Positions 25,232 through 36,346 of a stretch of 64,000 nt of DNA are shown in pieces. The translations under genes were made by a program, and so were the position numbers. How positions within the stretch are numbered: position 1 is the first letter of the stretch; every line of letters starts with the position of its first letter. The notes below the pieces were generated by a model. The model had not been told where the DNA came from. It searched no databases and was given only the letters and a program-made list of their open reading frames with translations. The DNA is from Allium sativum (taxonomy: Eukaryota; Streptophyta; Magnoliopsida; Asparagales; Amaryllidaceae), in NCBI GenBank assembly GCA_030737875.1, contig CM060915.1, forward strand, positions 574,910,577 through 574,974,576. Direction: 5' to 3'.

Positions 25232-25850
25232 AGAATGGTAGGGTTAAGTAACTGAGGTAACACTTAACCAACTTAACATGTTAACAAGACAGGATTGGTA
25301 GGGTTAAGTAATTAAGAAAACACTTAACCATTATAACATGTTAACTAGACAAGTGGGTAAGGTTAAGTAAATACTTAACCAATTTAACATGTTAACTAGA
25401 CTAGAAGGTGGGGTTAAGTAAACTTAGAACACTTAGCCGTTATAACATGACGAATGAATAGAGTTAAGTTAATGAGAAACACTTAACCAATATAACTTGA
25501 TGAACGAGTAAGGTTAGGGAATACTTAACCAATTTGACATGATATAGGGGTGGGTTAAGTCAACATGAATCGCTAGATAACACTTATCCAATTTGACTTA
25601 ATATATGGGTAGGTTAAGTCAACGTGAACTGTTAGATAACACTTAACCAATTTAACATGGCAAGTGAATGGGTTGAGTTAACTTGAATTGACTGATGACA
25701 CTTAACCAATTCAACATGACGAGAAAAAGAACTAAGTAGTAAACCTTAGTTAAGAGGGCTAAGTAGTAAACCTTAGTTAAGAAAACGAAGGATTCGGGAA
25801 ACTAAGTAGTAAACCTTAGTTAAGAGAACTAAGTAGTAAACCTTAGTCAA
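25232..25850. repeat. Minisatellites GGTTAAGTAA..ACACTTAACCA and AAGTAGTAAACCTTAG in B 5' LTR
   Basis: Eight or nine degenerate units of about 55-60 bp carry GGGTTAAGTAA and ACACTTAACCA, which are partly complementary so each unit can fold, followed by AACATGTTAAC-like words. From 25733, four shorter AACTAAGTAGTAAACCTTAGTTAAG units follow. The 3' LTR holds the same at 32026-32640. Confidence 0.85.
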
Positions 25851-27369
25851 GAAAGCCACGTAGAACACGAGAAAGAGCAAACGTCCGTCTGGTCAGGAAG
25901 AAGACTCCAACGGTCTGGGTTACGAAGCACGCGGCTTCGAGGGGACGTGAGGGTACTCTTGGTATCCCTCTGTGAGGTTGCAGATGATCCTCCTGGGCTC
26001 ACAGAGGTTAAGGTCTGCGTTAGAAGAACCAAGAGTATGCCTTGGTTGCAATATAAGGCAACCTAAAGACTAGGATGGACCAGCGTGGGACGGCGATATC
26101 TAGATTAGCCCTGTGATAGCACGCCGTAATTTACCTACCATCTTGAGTCAATCGAGCATGTGAAGCGGAAAGGCGGAGAACTCCGACAGACCATATACTT
26201 GCTATCTAGTTATGGGTGAGGTTGGCTCATAGGTTTGTGGGGCATAGAGGGGCCTGCGTACAGTTCTCATTCTTGATTTTCTTCGGTGCCTTTCATTAGT
26301 TGAGGGAGGGGTCAAGTGGGACCATGGCCACACATAGATAAAAGCAGAACTTAGCATCTGCCTCGACAGATAACTTAAAGCTCCCAACCGAGTTCCGTGT
26401 TTCTTGATTAGCCCTGCCACGAGACTCGGGACACACATATAGAGGACATGTGCAACTAGACAACGAGAATGATTCATGACACATACGTGGGGAAGGTCTA
26501 CGAACATATACCACTCTGGGTAGTGTATCCTAGACTAGAGGGCATCATTCGATAGGTAGCATAATCCCTAGTTGGACCTAGGTCGCGTAAACCCTGAATC
26601 CGAGAAGCATTCAATAGGTAGCATAAACCCCAGTGGCCCTGGGTAGCGTAAACCCTGCTTGAATCTAGGAAGCGTTTGATAAGTAAACCTTAGTTGGATC
26701 TAGGTAACACTCGATGGATAAGGGACTGCATACGTAATAAAAAGGGGATCATATTATCATGAACACACGATGCTAGTTGAAGCAGTCCTTAGTGGGTGCA
26801 TAGAAATAGAAGTGGGTGCGATAGCCAATTCCACTAGTCTTACCTTGTCTTGTTTTAGGGTTATCTTATCACTATGGTATGGTTCTAAGTTCAGTTTGTT
26901 CATGTCATAGTCCTTTTCTTGTTTACATGCTAAAGTATAACTGGAATTACCAGACTTATGTCTGACCTAGTTTGTTTTCGCCTCTTTTCTTTCGTTCCCC
27001 CCTCCCCCAGGTAGTCAGGGAGGGAATAGCTCAGCTCATTTTGGACCATTACTCTTTCCGAGCTTGAAGATTCTTTGATGCGTTGCTTTGAACTCCATTT
27101 TCTACTGCTATGGCTGGCTCATGCTTTATTTGGGAATATCATTGTCAGTTTATGCTTCTTTATTTTAAACAAGACAGATGCTTTGTTGTAATAAGTATTG
27201 GTGTTGTAAAACAATCTTTATACAAGCTGTTTTTAATCAATAAAGGTTATTTACTTTCCGTTGCTTTATTTGTCTGTCTTGTAATTTTTCTGCATCTTGT
27301 ACCAAAAATGCTCCACCAAAGTTAAGGTATTCCCTTTGTGAGTGACCTTAACGGAGGTAGGGTGTTTCA

Positions 27370-27384
27370 CTTGGTATCAGAGCT
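27370..27384 (+). other. Primer binding site of element B
   Basis: CTTGGTATCAGAGCT follows the 5' LTR. TGGTATCAGAGC (27372-27383) matches the complement of plant initiator tRNA-Met, as in Tekay and many other plant LTR elements. Confidence 0.92.
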
Positions 27385-28150
27385 GAAGGTTATCGGATTA
27401 GATAAAAGATTTGAAAAATTATTTTCAAAACGGTTTCAAAAGAAGGATTTTCAAAAGAAAAGTTTTTGTTTTAAAGGCATATTCCCTAAAGCCATATGCA
27501 TTATCTTTTGATCCTCTGTTTGAATTCATGTTTCCTCCTTTCCTGAGTCTCTGGGGCTCCTGGCTTTCTGGGAGGTAACCTCATCGCGTCATGATCCCGT
27601 AGGCTTGAAGACACTACGACACCTGTCAAAGGGAAAATAAGCGCCCAACTTCCATATATAGCCACAGTAGTTTCACCTACGGCTAATTTTCTTTCGAGCT
27701 TTGTACGATTTTCCATGCGATGGAGGCACCTTTCAAGAGACCTGTCAATAAGTTACACAAGGATGGCAAAGATGAGAATGAGGGGTTTGGCTAAGGAGCA
27801 CAACACAAGGATGAAGAACTCACGGATATAGACTTGCTTCACAAAGGAGGGGAGGAAATAATAGTACTAAAACAAGAGGAAGTATCTTTATTTTGGTATA
27901 ACGGGTCGTATAATTAAGGGCAAGGGCAAGAACAAAGGACAGGATTTTCCGGAAGGCAAGTGCATGCTCTCACCGCCAGCGTACCTGAGAGAGAGGCAGT
28001 AAGATTTCTGTTGAAAGAGTTTTTCCTTTTTGATTATCCTGTTAGTACTTCTTCTGATTTTAGCAATTGTATATATCTGTTTCCATAGATTCTCTACACC
28101 TTAGTACTTGCATAATAGAGGATCCCATTATTGTCTCAGATCCAATTTGT
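27385..28150 (+). other. Element B leader and gag-position DNA, eroded
   Basis: This stretch between the PBS and the protease scrap should hold the 5' leader and gag. A short frame starts at an ATG at 27720 (MEAPFKRPVNKLHKDGKDE) and stops after about 25 codons. I recognise no gag domain. The rest has many stops. Confidence 0.45.
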
Positions 28151-28188
28151 GGTTCGGCTCATTTATCTTTGGTTTGTAAGGATTTGAG

Positions 28189-28419
28189 ATGCTTATGTTT
28201 CCAGATTTCATGAGCTATGGGTTGATTCTAGGCATGGATTGGTTAGCTAGTAATTGTGAAAGGAGGGTAGTTAGACTTTCGACTTGCCTCGGGAATACCC
28301 TCGAGATTTCGTGCGATACTAAGGGATCAGTTTGTCTTAGCTACCTAGAATCACTTTATGTATTTATCGACGATTTTCGATCCGTTGGAGTAGCCCATGA
28401 GTACGCAATATGTTTTTGA
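28189..28419 (+). pseudogene. Element B aspartic protease/pol remnant
   Basis: The frame reads LILGMDWLA and then CERRVVRL. These match the 'VILGMDWL...RRV' landmark at the C-terminal side of chromovirus proteases (Tekay/Del), just before RT. The catalytic D-[ST]-G part is not recognisable upstream, and the RT and RNase H expected downstream are missing. It lies in the internal region of element B on the same strand as its LTRs. I am sure of the match style but not of the exact clade. Confidence 0.7.
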
Positions 28420-28813
28420 TTAGGGTAAGGGTTTTTCCCTAAAACTCGAGACAGACTTCCGCATATATCTGGTTGACAATGCAAAGGCAGTTATACGATC
28501 AACGATAGTTTTGGAGCAAGATTGTCAAGGATAGCTAGAGTCGGTTAAGTGCTCATTTGTTTGGTTGTTTTGCTAGTATCATCTCACATAAATCGTCCAA
28601 ATTCGGAGGAGGTATTCCTTGGGTGCCTGTCTGATATTGGTTTAGGCCTTTAGGGCTTGTACTTGAGGGATGTCAAGTTCGACTAGGATGGTTTGCGTGA
28701 GAGATATCGACCATCAGATGTGTGACAGGATGGATAAGCTAAGTAGAAGAGAGACCTCTAATCATCTTAGTATATACACTTGGTATCATGGTTAACATCT
28801 GTTCATCTTGGAA

Positions 28814-28945
28814 AGATAGTTCAACAACATTGGATACCCTCTAGCATAGTAAGTGATCGAGGTCCTATCTTTACTAATGGGTTTTGGAAATGGAGGTCAA
28901 GAAGCTTCGCAATCGTGAAGTTAAATTAGTTAAGGTACGGTGGAG
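28814..28945 (+). pseudogene. Element B integrase and chromodomain-end remnant
   Basis: 28814-28893 translates to IVQQHWIPSSIVSDRGPIFT and then NGFWKW, the integrase core motif containing the second catalytic Asp (usual form SIVSDRDPRFTSRFW). Directly after it, 28893-28943 reads EVKKLRNREVKLVKVRW, resembling the C-terminal 'QLRNKxIPLVKVLW' segment near the chromodomain of Tekay elements. Several hundred codons normally separate them, so an internal deletion fused them. It supports chromovirus origin and shows element B cannot encode its own integrase. Confidence 0.75.
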
Positions 28946-29515
28946 TGAAGCTTAATAAAATGCGACCTAGAAGACTGAAGACTAGATACGCGCATCATAC
29001 CCTTTTCAAGGTCAATCCTTAGGTAGAAGCCAATGGATGTAAACATGTGTTTGAGACATGTTATGCTTGGTGGATGCAAGTGGTTGCAAGTGTTTGTTGG
29101 GGGTTGCTCGTGAGTGCATATACACACACCTTAGGCACTAGATTGGCTCAGTCACTATCTTATTACATGTGCATATATGTATTTGTGAAACTTGATGTGT
29201 TATCATATGGACGATGCATTTGTATGAATGATTGTGCACTCATGTAGAAGTTATAAAATACGATTAGGAGTAGTTGCATACATGATGGACTCATGAAACT
29301 GGCATGATTTGCATTAAGGAGGTGAACTGAATCAGTAGACCGCCCGATTTTGCATTAGATAAGGACATATACACACACTATGCATATGATCATGAAAAGC
29401 ATTTGAAACCTTCTAAGGACAATGGATGCTTGTGATTGGATGGTTGAGTATATAGATGTTGGATGGTAGGATGAACATTCTTCCTAACTTAGAGATTTCG
29501 GGGATGAAATCCTTT

Positions 29516-29529
29516 AAAAGAGGGGAGAA
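29516..29529 (+). other. Polypurine tract of element B
   Basis: AAAAGAGGGGAGAA immediately precedes TGTAACACCCC at 29530, in the context GGGGATGAAATCCTTT typical of chromovirus 3' ends. Confidence 0.88.
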
Positions 29530-29782
29530 TGTAACACCCCGTATTTTCGGAAAATACGTTAAGTAACGAATTAGAGAATACTTAATTACAGGTGGGAGAG
29601 TCAAGGGAAATGGGTTATGCCATTGCGTTCGTCTCGGAATTCTGCTTGAGATAGAGTCTGAGTTTCGTGAATCGGACTCCGTATGAAGAAGATATCTTTA
29701 AATTAAATATTGCAGTAAAACATGATAAAGAGGGACGAGAAAAGAATAATGTTTAGCATTGTTCTAAGGTTTGTAAGCAAAA

Positions 29783-29856
29783 GACTTAGTAGTTCATTTG
29801 GTTAGAACATGTGACTTGCATACAAGAGGTACAGAGTTCGATCTTCGCCAACGCTA
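29783..29856 (+). other. tRNA-like (SINE-head-like) patch in element B LTR
   Basis: GACTTAGTAGTTCATTTGGTTAGAAC resembles a tRNA D-arm with an internal A-box (TAGTTCATTTGG, 29790-29801). Downstream, AGTTCGATCTT (29835-29845) resembles a B-box and T-arm at the spacing of a tRNA. The anticodon-position sequence CTTGCAT would be Ala-like (TGC), but the stem does not pair well, and no full cloverleaf forms by eye. The 5' LTR keeps a better A-box (TAGCTCATTTGG, 9399-9410) but lost the B-box in a deletion of about 61 bp. It is likely a fossil SINE or tRNA fragment. Confidence 0.55.
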
Positions 29857-29934
29857 TATTTTTTGTTTTAAGGGAATGGCTAAAAAGTGGCTCAGTGTGA
29901 ACGCAGTTCAAAAAATGGTTTAGTGTTAAGATAG

Positions 29935-29936
<2 letters not shown>

Positions 29937-29972
<36 letters not shown>

Positions 29973-30010
29973 AATATATATATACACATATATGTATAGA
30001 AAATATATAT

Positions 30011-30052
<42 letters not shown>
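29937..30052. repeat. TA/CA microsatellites in element B 3' LTR
   Basis: Long (AT)n at about 29937-29969, then (CA)n and (AT)n at 30011-30052. The 5' LTR has a shorter AT/AG version (9479-9585). Confidence 0.9.
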
Positions 30053-30252
30053 GACGCGTACGCATCATGTGGCGCATTTTTGTTCAAGGATTGTTTTTTT
30101 TGAACGTGGCCTTCTCTAATTGGTCTGAGTGACGAATTTTGACTCACTACTGAGTCATCAGGGCTGAGTTGGCTGTTCTAGATAACTCTATCTTGTCTTA
30201 ATGGTCTTGATTGATTCTGAGATGATCTGACAGCTCCTATTCAATCTAATCT

Positions 30253-30260
30253 CTATAAAA
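30253..30260 (+). promoter_or_regulatory. Likely TATA box of element B 3' LTR
   Basis: CTATAAAA, identical in context to 9774-9781. Confidence 0.55.
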
Positions 30261-31499
30261 GCAACCTGATACCTCACCCCTAAATCATATTAAAAATTGA
30301 ACCTAGAGTCGTCATGCTGCCATTAGACAACCTAGAGTAGCCGCCACTTGAAGCTAACATAGAGACGAACCAAACAAATTAAAACTAAATCAAAACAACG
30401 ATTGTCTACATCAAAGGCGAGCATTTCAACTCCAGAATTCAGATTTTAGAAAAACAAGACTTGCCTATATTTTGTAAGTACAGTTATATTTCCGATTTAA
30501 AACATTAATTGGAAGTCATGGCTTGTAAGAAACTGATATTAGAACGGTGCCTATTTGTTTATCTATGTGGATTCATGTGATTTTCCCTATGTTATATTTT
30601 TGTGTTGAAACTACTAGATGATGCTTATATATTTACATGAAATTATCATGTTTTGTAATTTTCCTATGTCATATTCTTGTGATGAAACTAATTGGGATTA
30701 ATGTTCTCTTGTAGTATGTTTGTGGTTTTTATATGTTTACATGAAGCCATCATGTTTGTTGATTTTCCTAAAGTTATGCCATATGCAAGTTCATGAGGCT
30801 AAGCTATGTTCACATAATCCTATATGTCTAAATTCACATGACTTTATGATTAAATCTATATATGTTAATTTAAACATGTTTTTATGTTAGATCCAAGTCC
30901 GATCTATATGTGTTAATTTAATATAAGTTACATGTTTTTATGTTAGATGCAATTTAGATCAACATATGTTCATGGGTATGCAATTTAGATTTATATATGT
31001 TCATGGGTATGTAATTTGGATCTATGCTAGTTCTCGCAATTGTGATTAGTAGTTCTAATTTATTCACATTTACATGCCGTGTCAAGTTCATACATATATT
31101 TATATGTCAAGATTATATTTATATTGTATGCACGTTGTATGACATGATTTCACAAAATTATAAGAACCTATCATGTTGTGAATTAATCTATCATGGTTAG
31201 AAACTTGGTGATTCCCTTATGCTATGTTGCATACAAGTTGTTAGGCTAAATAATGTTTATACAACCTTATATGTTTAGATCTATAATTTTATATGTTTAG
31301 ATCTACAACCTTACATGTTTAGATCTATGTTATGTAGATCCAATTCCATGCAAGTTCACCCTTACATGCCAAGTCTAGTTTGTGTAGATCTATGTAACGT
31401 TCACATGCTTATGATTCATGTAAGTTTATTATCATATGCCAAATTTATATGTCGCATTTTTTTATGCTGTTGAAATATTACATGCTCTATGCTTTTCCC

Positions 31500-31521
31500 T
31501 TTTTTTTTTTTTTTTTTTTTT
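31500..31521. repeat. Poly-T run expanded in the 3' LTR
   Basis: About 22 T here versus 8 T at the same place in the 5' LTR (24713-24720), so this is post-insertion slippage. Confidence 0.85.
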
Positions 31522-31787
31522 GAGTTAGGCTAAATAACGAGCCTAACACTATATGTAATTTTGTGAACGTACAACGAGGGTAACGTTGGGGAAAAACATG
31601 AAATTAAATGTAATTGGCATGTTTGTCACATAATCATGTAAATGAATAGTGGCATGAAAATGGTATAATTTATATTCCAAAAATTATGTATATGATTTAG
31701 AAGGAAAGTGGGCCATGACAATAATTGATAATTTACATATAAACATGAAGGATAAATATGTAAATATAGTAAAAGACGAATATGCCT

Positions 31788-32640
31788 GACCCGAGGTTAG
31801 AATGAGTTGTGGTGTAAACCTGCCCGGCACATCCAGTGACCACAACAATACCTGTCTAATGTGAGAGGTTAGCGCATCAAGCCCAAAAGAACCTGAGGTT
31901 ATACTGAGTTGTGGTGTAAACCTGCCCGGAACCGACCGACACATCCAGTGACCACAACAATACCTGTCTAATGTGAGTGGTTGGTGCTTTAATTAGTGAA
32001 TTAAAGCTCATGAATAATCAAGCTAGAATGGTAGGGTTAAGTAACTGAGGTAACACTTAACCAACTTAACATGTTAACAAGACATGATTGGTAGGGTTAA
32101 GTAATTTAGGAAACACTTAACCATTATAACATGTTAACTAGACAAGTGGGTGAGGTTAAGTAAATACTTAACCAATTTAACATGTTAACTAGACTAGAAG
32201 GTGGAGTTAAGTAAATTTAGAACACTTAGCCGTTATAGCATGATGAATGAACATGGTTAAGTTAATGAGAAACACTTAACCAATATAACTTGATGAACGA
32301 GTAAGGTTAGGGAATACTTAACCAATTTGACATGATATAGGGGTGGGTTAAGTCAACATGAACTGCTAGATAACACTTAACCAATTTGACTTAATATACG
32401 GGTGGGTTAAGTCAACGTGAACTGCTGGATAACACTTAACCAATTTAACATGACAAGTGAATGGGTTAAGTTAACTTGAATTGACTGATGACACTTAACC
32501 AATTCAACATGACGAGAAAAAGAACTAAGTAGTAAACCTTAGTTAAGAGGGATAAGTAGTAAACCTTAGTTAAAAAAACGAACGATTTAGGAAACTAAGT
32601 AGTTAACCTTAGTTAAGAGAACTAAGTTGTAAACCTTAGT
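31788..32640. repeat. 112-bp duplication and TTAACC minisatellites of B 3' LTR
   Basis: Same arrays as 24986-25850. The first copy of the 112-bp unit is shorter here: GGAACCAACC is missing at about 31827. Confidence 0.8.
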
Positions 32641-34158
32641 CAAGAAAGCCACGTAGAACACGAGAAGGAGCGAACGTCCGTCTGGTCAGGAAGAAGGCTC
32701 CAACGGTCTGGGTTACGAAGCACGCGGCTTCGAGGGGACGTAAGGGTACTCTTGGTATCCCTCTGTGAGGTTGCAGATGATCCTCCTCGGCTCACAGAGG
32801 TTAAGGTCTGCGTTAGAAGAACCAAGAGTATGCCTTGGTTGCAATATAAGGTAACCTAAAGATTAGGATGGACCAGCGTGGGACGACGATATCTAGATTA
32901 GCCCTGTGATAGCACGTCGTCTACCTACCATCTTGAGTCATTCGAGCAAATGAAGCGGAATGGCGGAGAACTCTAACAGACCATATACTTGCTATCTAGT
33001 TATGTGTGAGGTTGGCCCATAGGTTTGTGGGGCATAGAGAGGCCTGCATACAGTTCTCATTCTTGATTTTCTTGGGTGCCTTTCATTAGTTGAGGGAGGG
33101 GTCAAGTGGGACCATAGCCACACACAGATAAAAGCAGACCTTAGCATCTGCCTCGGTAGATAACTTAAAGCTCCCGACCGAGTTCCGTTTTTCTTGATTA
33201 GCCCTGCCACAGGACTCGGGATGCACATATAGAGGACATGTGCGACTAGACAGCGAGAACGATTCACGACACATACGTGGGGAAAGTCTATGAACATATA
33301 CCGCTTTGGGTAGTGTGTCCTAGACTAGAGGGCATCGTTCGATAGGTAGCATAATCCCTAGTTGGACCTAGGTCGCGTAAACCCTGAATCCGAGAAGCGT
33401 TCAATAGGTAGCATAAACCCCTGTGGCCCTGGCTAGCGTAAACCCTGGTTGAATCTAGGAAGCGTTTGATAAGTAAACCCTAGTTGGATCTAGGTAACAC
33501 TCGATGGATAAGGGACTGCATACATAATAAAAAGGGGATCATTTTATCATGAACACACGATGCTAGTTGAAACGGTCCTTAGTCGGTGCAGAGAAATAGA
33601 AGTGGGTGCGATAGCCAATTCCGTTAATCTTACCTTGTCTTGTTTTAGGATTATCTTTTCACTATGGTATGGTTCTAAGTTCAGTTTGTTCATGTCATAG
33701 TCCTTTTCTTGTTTACATGCTGAAGTATAACTGGACTTACCAGACTTATGTCTGACCTAGTTTGTTTTCGCCTCTTTTCTTCCATTCCCCTCCCCCCGGG
33801 TAGTCAGGGAGGGAATAGCTCAGCTCATTTTGGACCATTACTCTTTCCGAGCTTGAAGATTCTTTGACACGTTGCTTTGAACTCCATTTTCTACTGCTAT
33901 GTCTGGCTCATGCTTTATTTGGGAATATCATTGTCAGTTTATGGTTCTTTATTTTAAACAAGACAGATGCTTTGTTGTAATAAGTATTGGTGTTGTAAAA
34001 CAATCTTTGTACAAGTTGTTTTTAATCAATAAAGGTTATTTACTTTCCGCTGCTTTATTTGTCTGTCTTGTAATTTTTCTGCATCTTGTACCAAAAATGC
34101 TCCACCAAAGTTAAGGCATTCCCTTTGTGAGTGACCTTAACGGAGGTGGGGTGTTTCA

Positions 34159-34163
34159 TTGAC
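34159..34163. repeat. Target-site duplication of element B, right (TTGAC)
   Basis: TTGAC follows the LTR end at 34158, matching 9135-9139. Confidence 0.9.
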
Positions 34164-35112
34164 ATACGTATTTGTTTGTATTATTCCACTGCATATTTGG
34201 TATGTTTTCTGATAGTTTAACTCTGATAATTGTTGTAAAGTATAATCAAATGTATGTTTTAACAAGTTTGTGAACTTTTATTTATTTACTATATTTTGTC
34301 CTTCCGTTGTGAGATTCTATGATTGTTTTTCTTCTTTCTTTCTTTTTCTTACATTTAACCAAAAAACTATTTGTATGTTGGATTTGTCTGAGTCAATATG
34401 CATGGATTATTATCGACTTGAACACTTAAAAATGCAGATTGTTACTTTATATTATTTGTATTAATGTTTGGGTGAAACATTTTTGAAATATGGCTTGACT
34501 TGCTTATATTGACTTAAAATAAATCATCCCCTTGAACTTGGATCATGTGTTGAACTTGATCTTATGTTTTTGAAAGCTAATATATATTTAAAATTTGTAA
34601 CAAAATTATAATTTTAATTAACTATCTTTTAGAATAGTTGATAGTATTTAAGGGGACCAGCTACTGGGACACAAAATTTAACATAGGTTTACATATGTAA
34701 ATTATAAACCATTGGATTTGTTTATCTTCATATGGAAGGTGGAATACAAGGGAAGATCCAATGGTCAAGATTGCTTATGTCTAAATTTATATTACCACTT
34801 TGTGTTTAAATAAACTTTCCTTCGCTTGAATTTAACAAATCATTTAATATGATGATTTTTTAAGTTAATTAACCATTTCAGTTACTGATGTTTAAAGTTA
34901 ATCAATCATTTTAAATTTATGACTGTTTAGGTTAATTAATCATTTTAGTTGGTGACATTTAGAGTTATTAATTATTTTAATTTATGATTGTTTAAGTTAA
35001 TTGATCATTTTAAATATTTAAGGTTAATTAACCATTTTAGTTAATAATATCTAAAATAAATTAATCATTGTAAAAGTGATGCTTAAAAAATATTAATCAA
35101 TTGTAATCATGA
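34164..35112. other. Flank of element B, AT-rich degenerate repeats, no gene
   Basis: Continuation of the DNA that ended at 9139. From about 34850, units of about 40-60 bp carrying TTAATTAATCATTTTA(G/A) and TTTAAGTTAATT recur with much divergence. No supported coding region. The boundary with the next LTR is at about 35113. Confidence 0.55.
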
Positions 35113-36031
35113 AGTAACAACCCAAAAAATCAGAACCAATTAAATTTTTTTATTTTGGCAATTCTAATGAATATTGAATATTTACAATGATTTATTTTCA
35201 ATAATAACGATGAGAAATTTATTTTGAATAGAATTAAAATGCATATATTTATTTGAATCGAAGTTGGAATATAAATATTTATTTTAATTATAAAAGGAAT
35301 TGGAAATGGCATGGTAGTTTGAAAATTCAATTTCAAATTTCAAATTTCAAATGAATGTACATGATTCAAAATAAACCGGATTTTAGCGAAACCAAAAATA
35401 CTAGAAACTATTTGAAAATATCTTTCCAACGAATCCGAAATATTGAAATTTCATAGCGTGAATAAAAAGTTATGTCCAGTTGAAAATTCAAAATAGTCGC
35501 TATGGAAATATAGCCCGTAAAAATAGCGATTTTCCAAACGATCTCCATTTTCGATGAGACCACTTTTGTTGGATTTGGAATGTCAAATTATTGCTAGATT
35601 CCAAAATTCATAATTTTTGGGATTAATCTGTGAGCGTGGCGAAGGAAAACGTGTTTTGACAGTTTCAGTCAATTTGGATCGACCAGAAAATGGCCATTTT
35701 TTAAGCGATCTTCAAATTTGATGAAATTAGTTTTATTAGGACCGTATCATCAATACGAAGCTAGAAATAATTTTTTTTGGAAGTTTTGGAGTCAGCATGT
35801 GGCCTAGGTAAATTAAAATGTGCATTCAAATTCAATATATAATGATTTATATTTTAATTTGAACAGAAACTGATCAAAACGGTCGAATTGGCTTACGAAA
35901 CATATCCCATTGCGTTCGAAATGGGGGTAATTAGCTGGGGACGATAGTTGGTGGGTTCGATTTGGAGTTCGGGACGTAAACAAGTGAAACTGGAAATTAG
36001 ATAATATTAATTAATTAAACAATTATTATAA

Positions 36032-36346
36032 ATGGGCCAAGAAAACCCTAGCTGCTCCTTCATATTATCAGCCGCCGCACAAAACAAAGAACGGACAAAA
36101 TCATCCCATTTTCTTCTTCAAACATCACCCAATCCTGAAATCGATTTCAAAAATGTATATAACGGAAATCAGAGACCCTTCTCTCCTCTTCAAATCTGTT
36201 CTGGTTTCATCGATTACCATGTGGAAATTTATGAGAAATTCGAGCTAGAAGGTCGAGTATTCAGGCGTGAATCTCCAGGCATTGACGCCGTCGAGTGCTA
36301 CCCCATGGCCTGCGATGGGTGTGGGGATCGAGGCGCGTCCACCTAG
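36032..36346 (+). other. Leader island of LTR copy 3, with 104-codon open frame
   Basis: It lies about 0.92 kb from the LTR start, after TTATTATAAATGGG (a TATA-like word at 36021-36029). An ATG-started frame (MGQENPSCSFILSAAAQ) runs 104 codons with no recognised domain. It is in the same position as the GC islands of the other family-A LTRs but differs in sequence. It may be a leader region; I do not call a protein. Confidence 0.35.

Larger units (their letters stand above)
23782..27369 (+). mobile_element. Element B 5' LTR, second segment
   Basis: It resumes the B LTR with ATTCATGTGATTTTCCC, matching 30570 onward, and ends at GGTGTTTCA (27369), followed by the PBS. It contains a 112-bp direct duplication (24986-25190), a TTAACC-type minisatellite (25232-25730), an AAGTAGTAAACCTTAGTTAAG repeat (25733-25850) and a run of GGTAGCATAAACCCTAG-like units (26540-26720). 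No gene. Confidence 0.9.
9140..34158 (+). mobile_element. Element B: Tekay/Del-like LTR retrotransposon, non-autonomous, interrupted by element A
   Basis: The 5' LTR is 9140-27369, split by element A at 10105-23781. The internal region is 27370-29529 (2160 bp) and the 3' LTR is 29530-34158 (4629 bp). Both LTRs start TGTAACACCCCGTATTTTCGG and end GGTGTTTCA. A PBS complementary to initiator tRNA-Met (TGGTATCAGAGC) follows the 5' LTR, and a purine tract precedes the 3' LTR. The flanks are TTGAC on both sides. The internal region keeps only scraps of protease, integrase and chromodomain-like coding, so the element is defective. LTRs twice the length of the core give a LARD-like shape. Confidence 0.93.
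29530..34158 (+). mobile_element. Element B 3' LTR (4629 bp), uninterrupted
   Basis: Complete reference copy of the B LTR, TGTAACACCCC to GGTGTTTCA. In order: a tRNA-like patch (29783-29856), TA microsatellites, TATA box (30253), AT-rich ATGTTAGATC-like repeats (30850-31400), a poly-T run, the 112-bp duplication (from 31788), minisatellites (32026-32640), a GC-richer part (32640-33300), GTAGCATAAACCC units (33340-33500) and the end. Alignment with the 5' LTR gives the age of B and the empty site of A. Confidence 0.93.

Noticed and set aside
29783..29856. Functional tRNA-Ala gene
   Set aside because: Anticodon stem and acceptor stem do not pair. Only A-box and B-box resemblance remains, and the partner LTR has a deletion.
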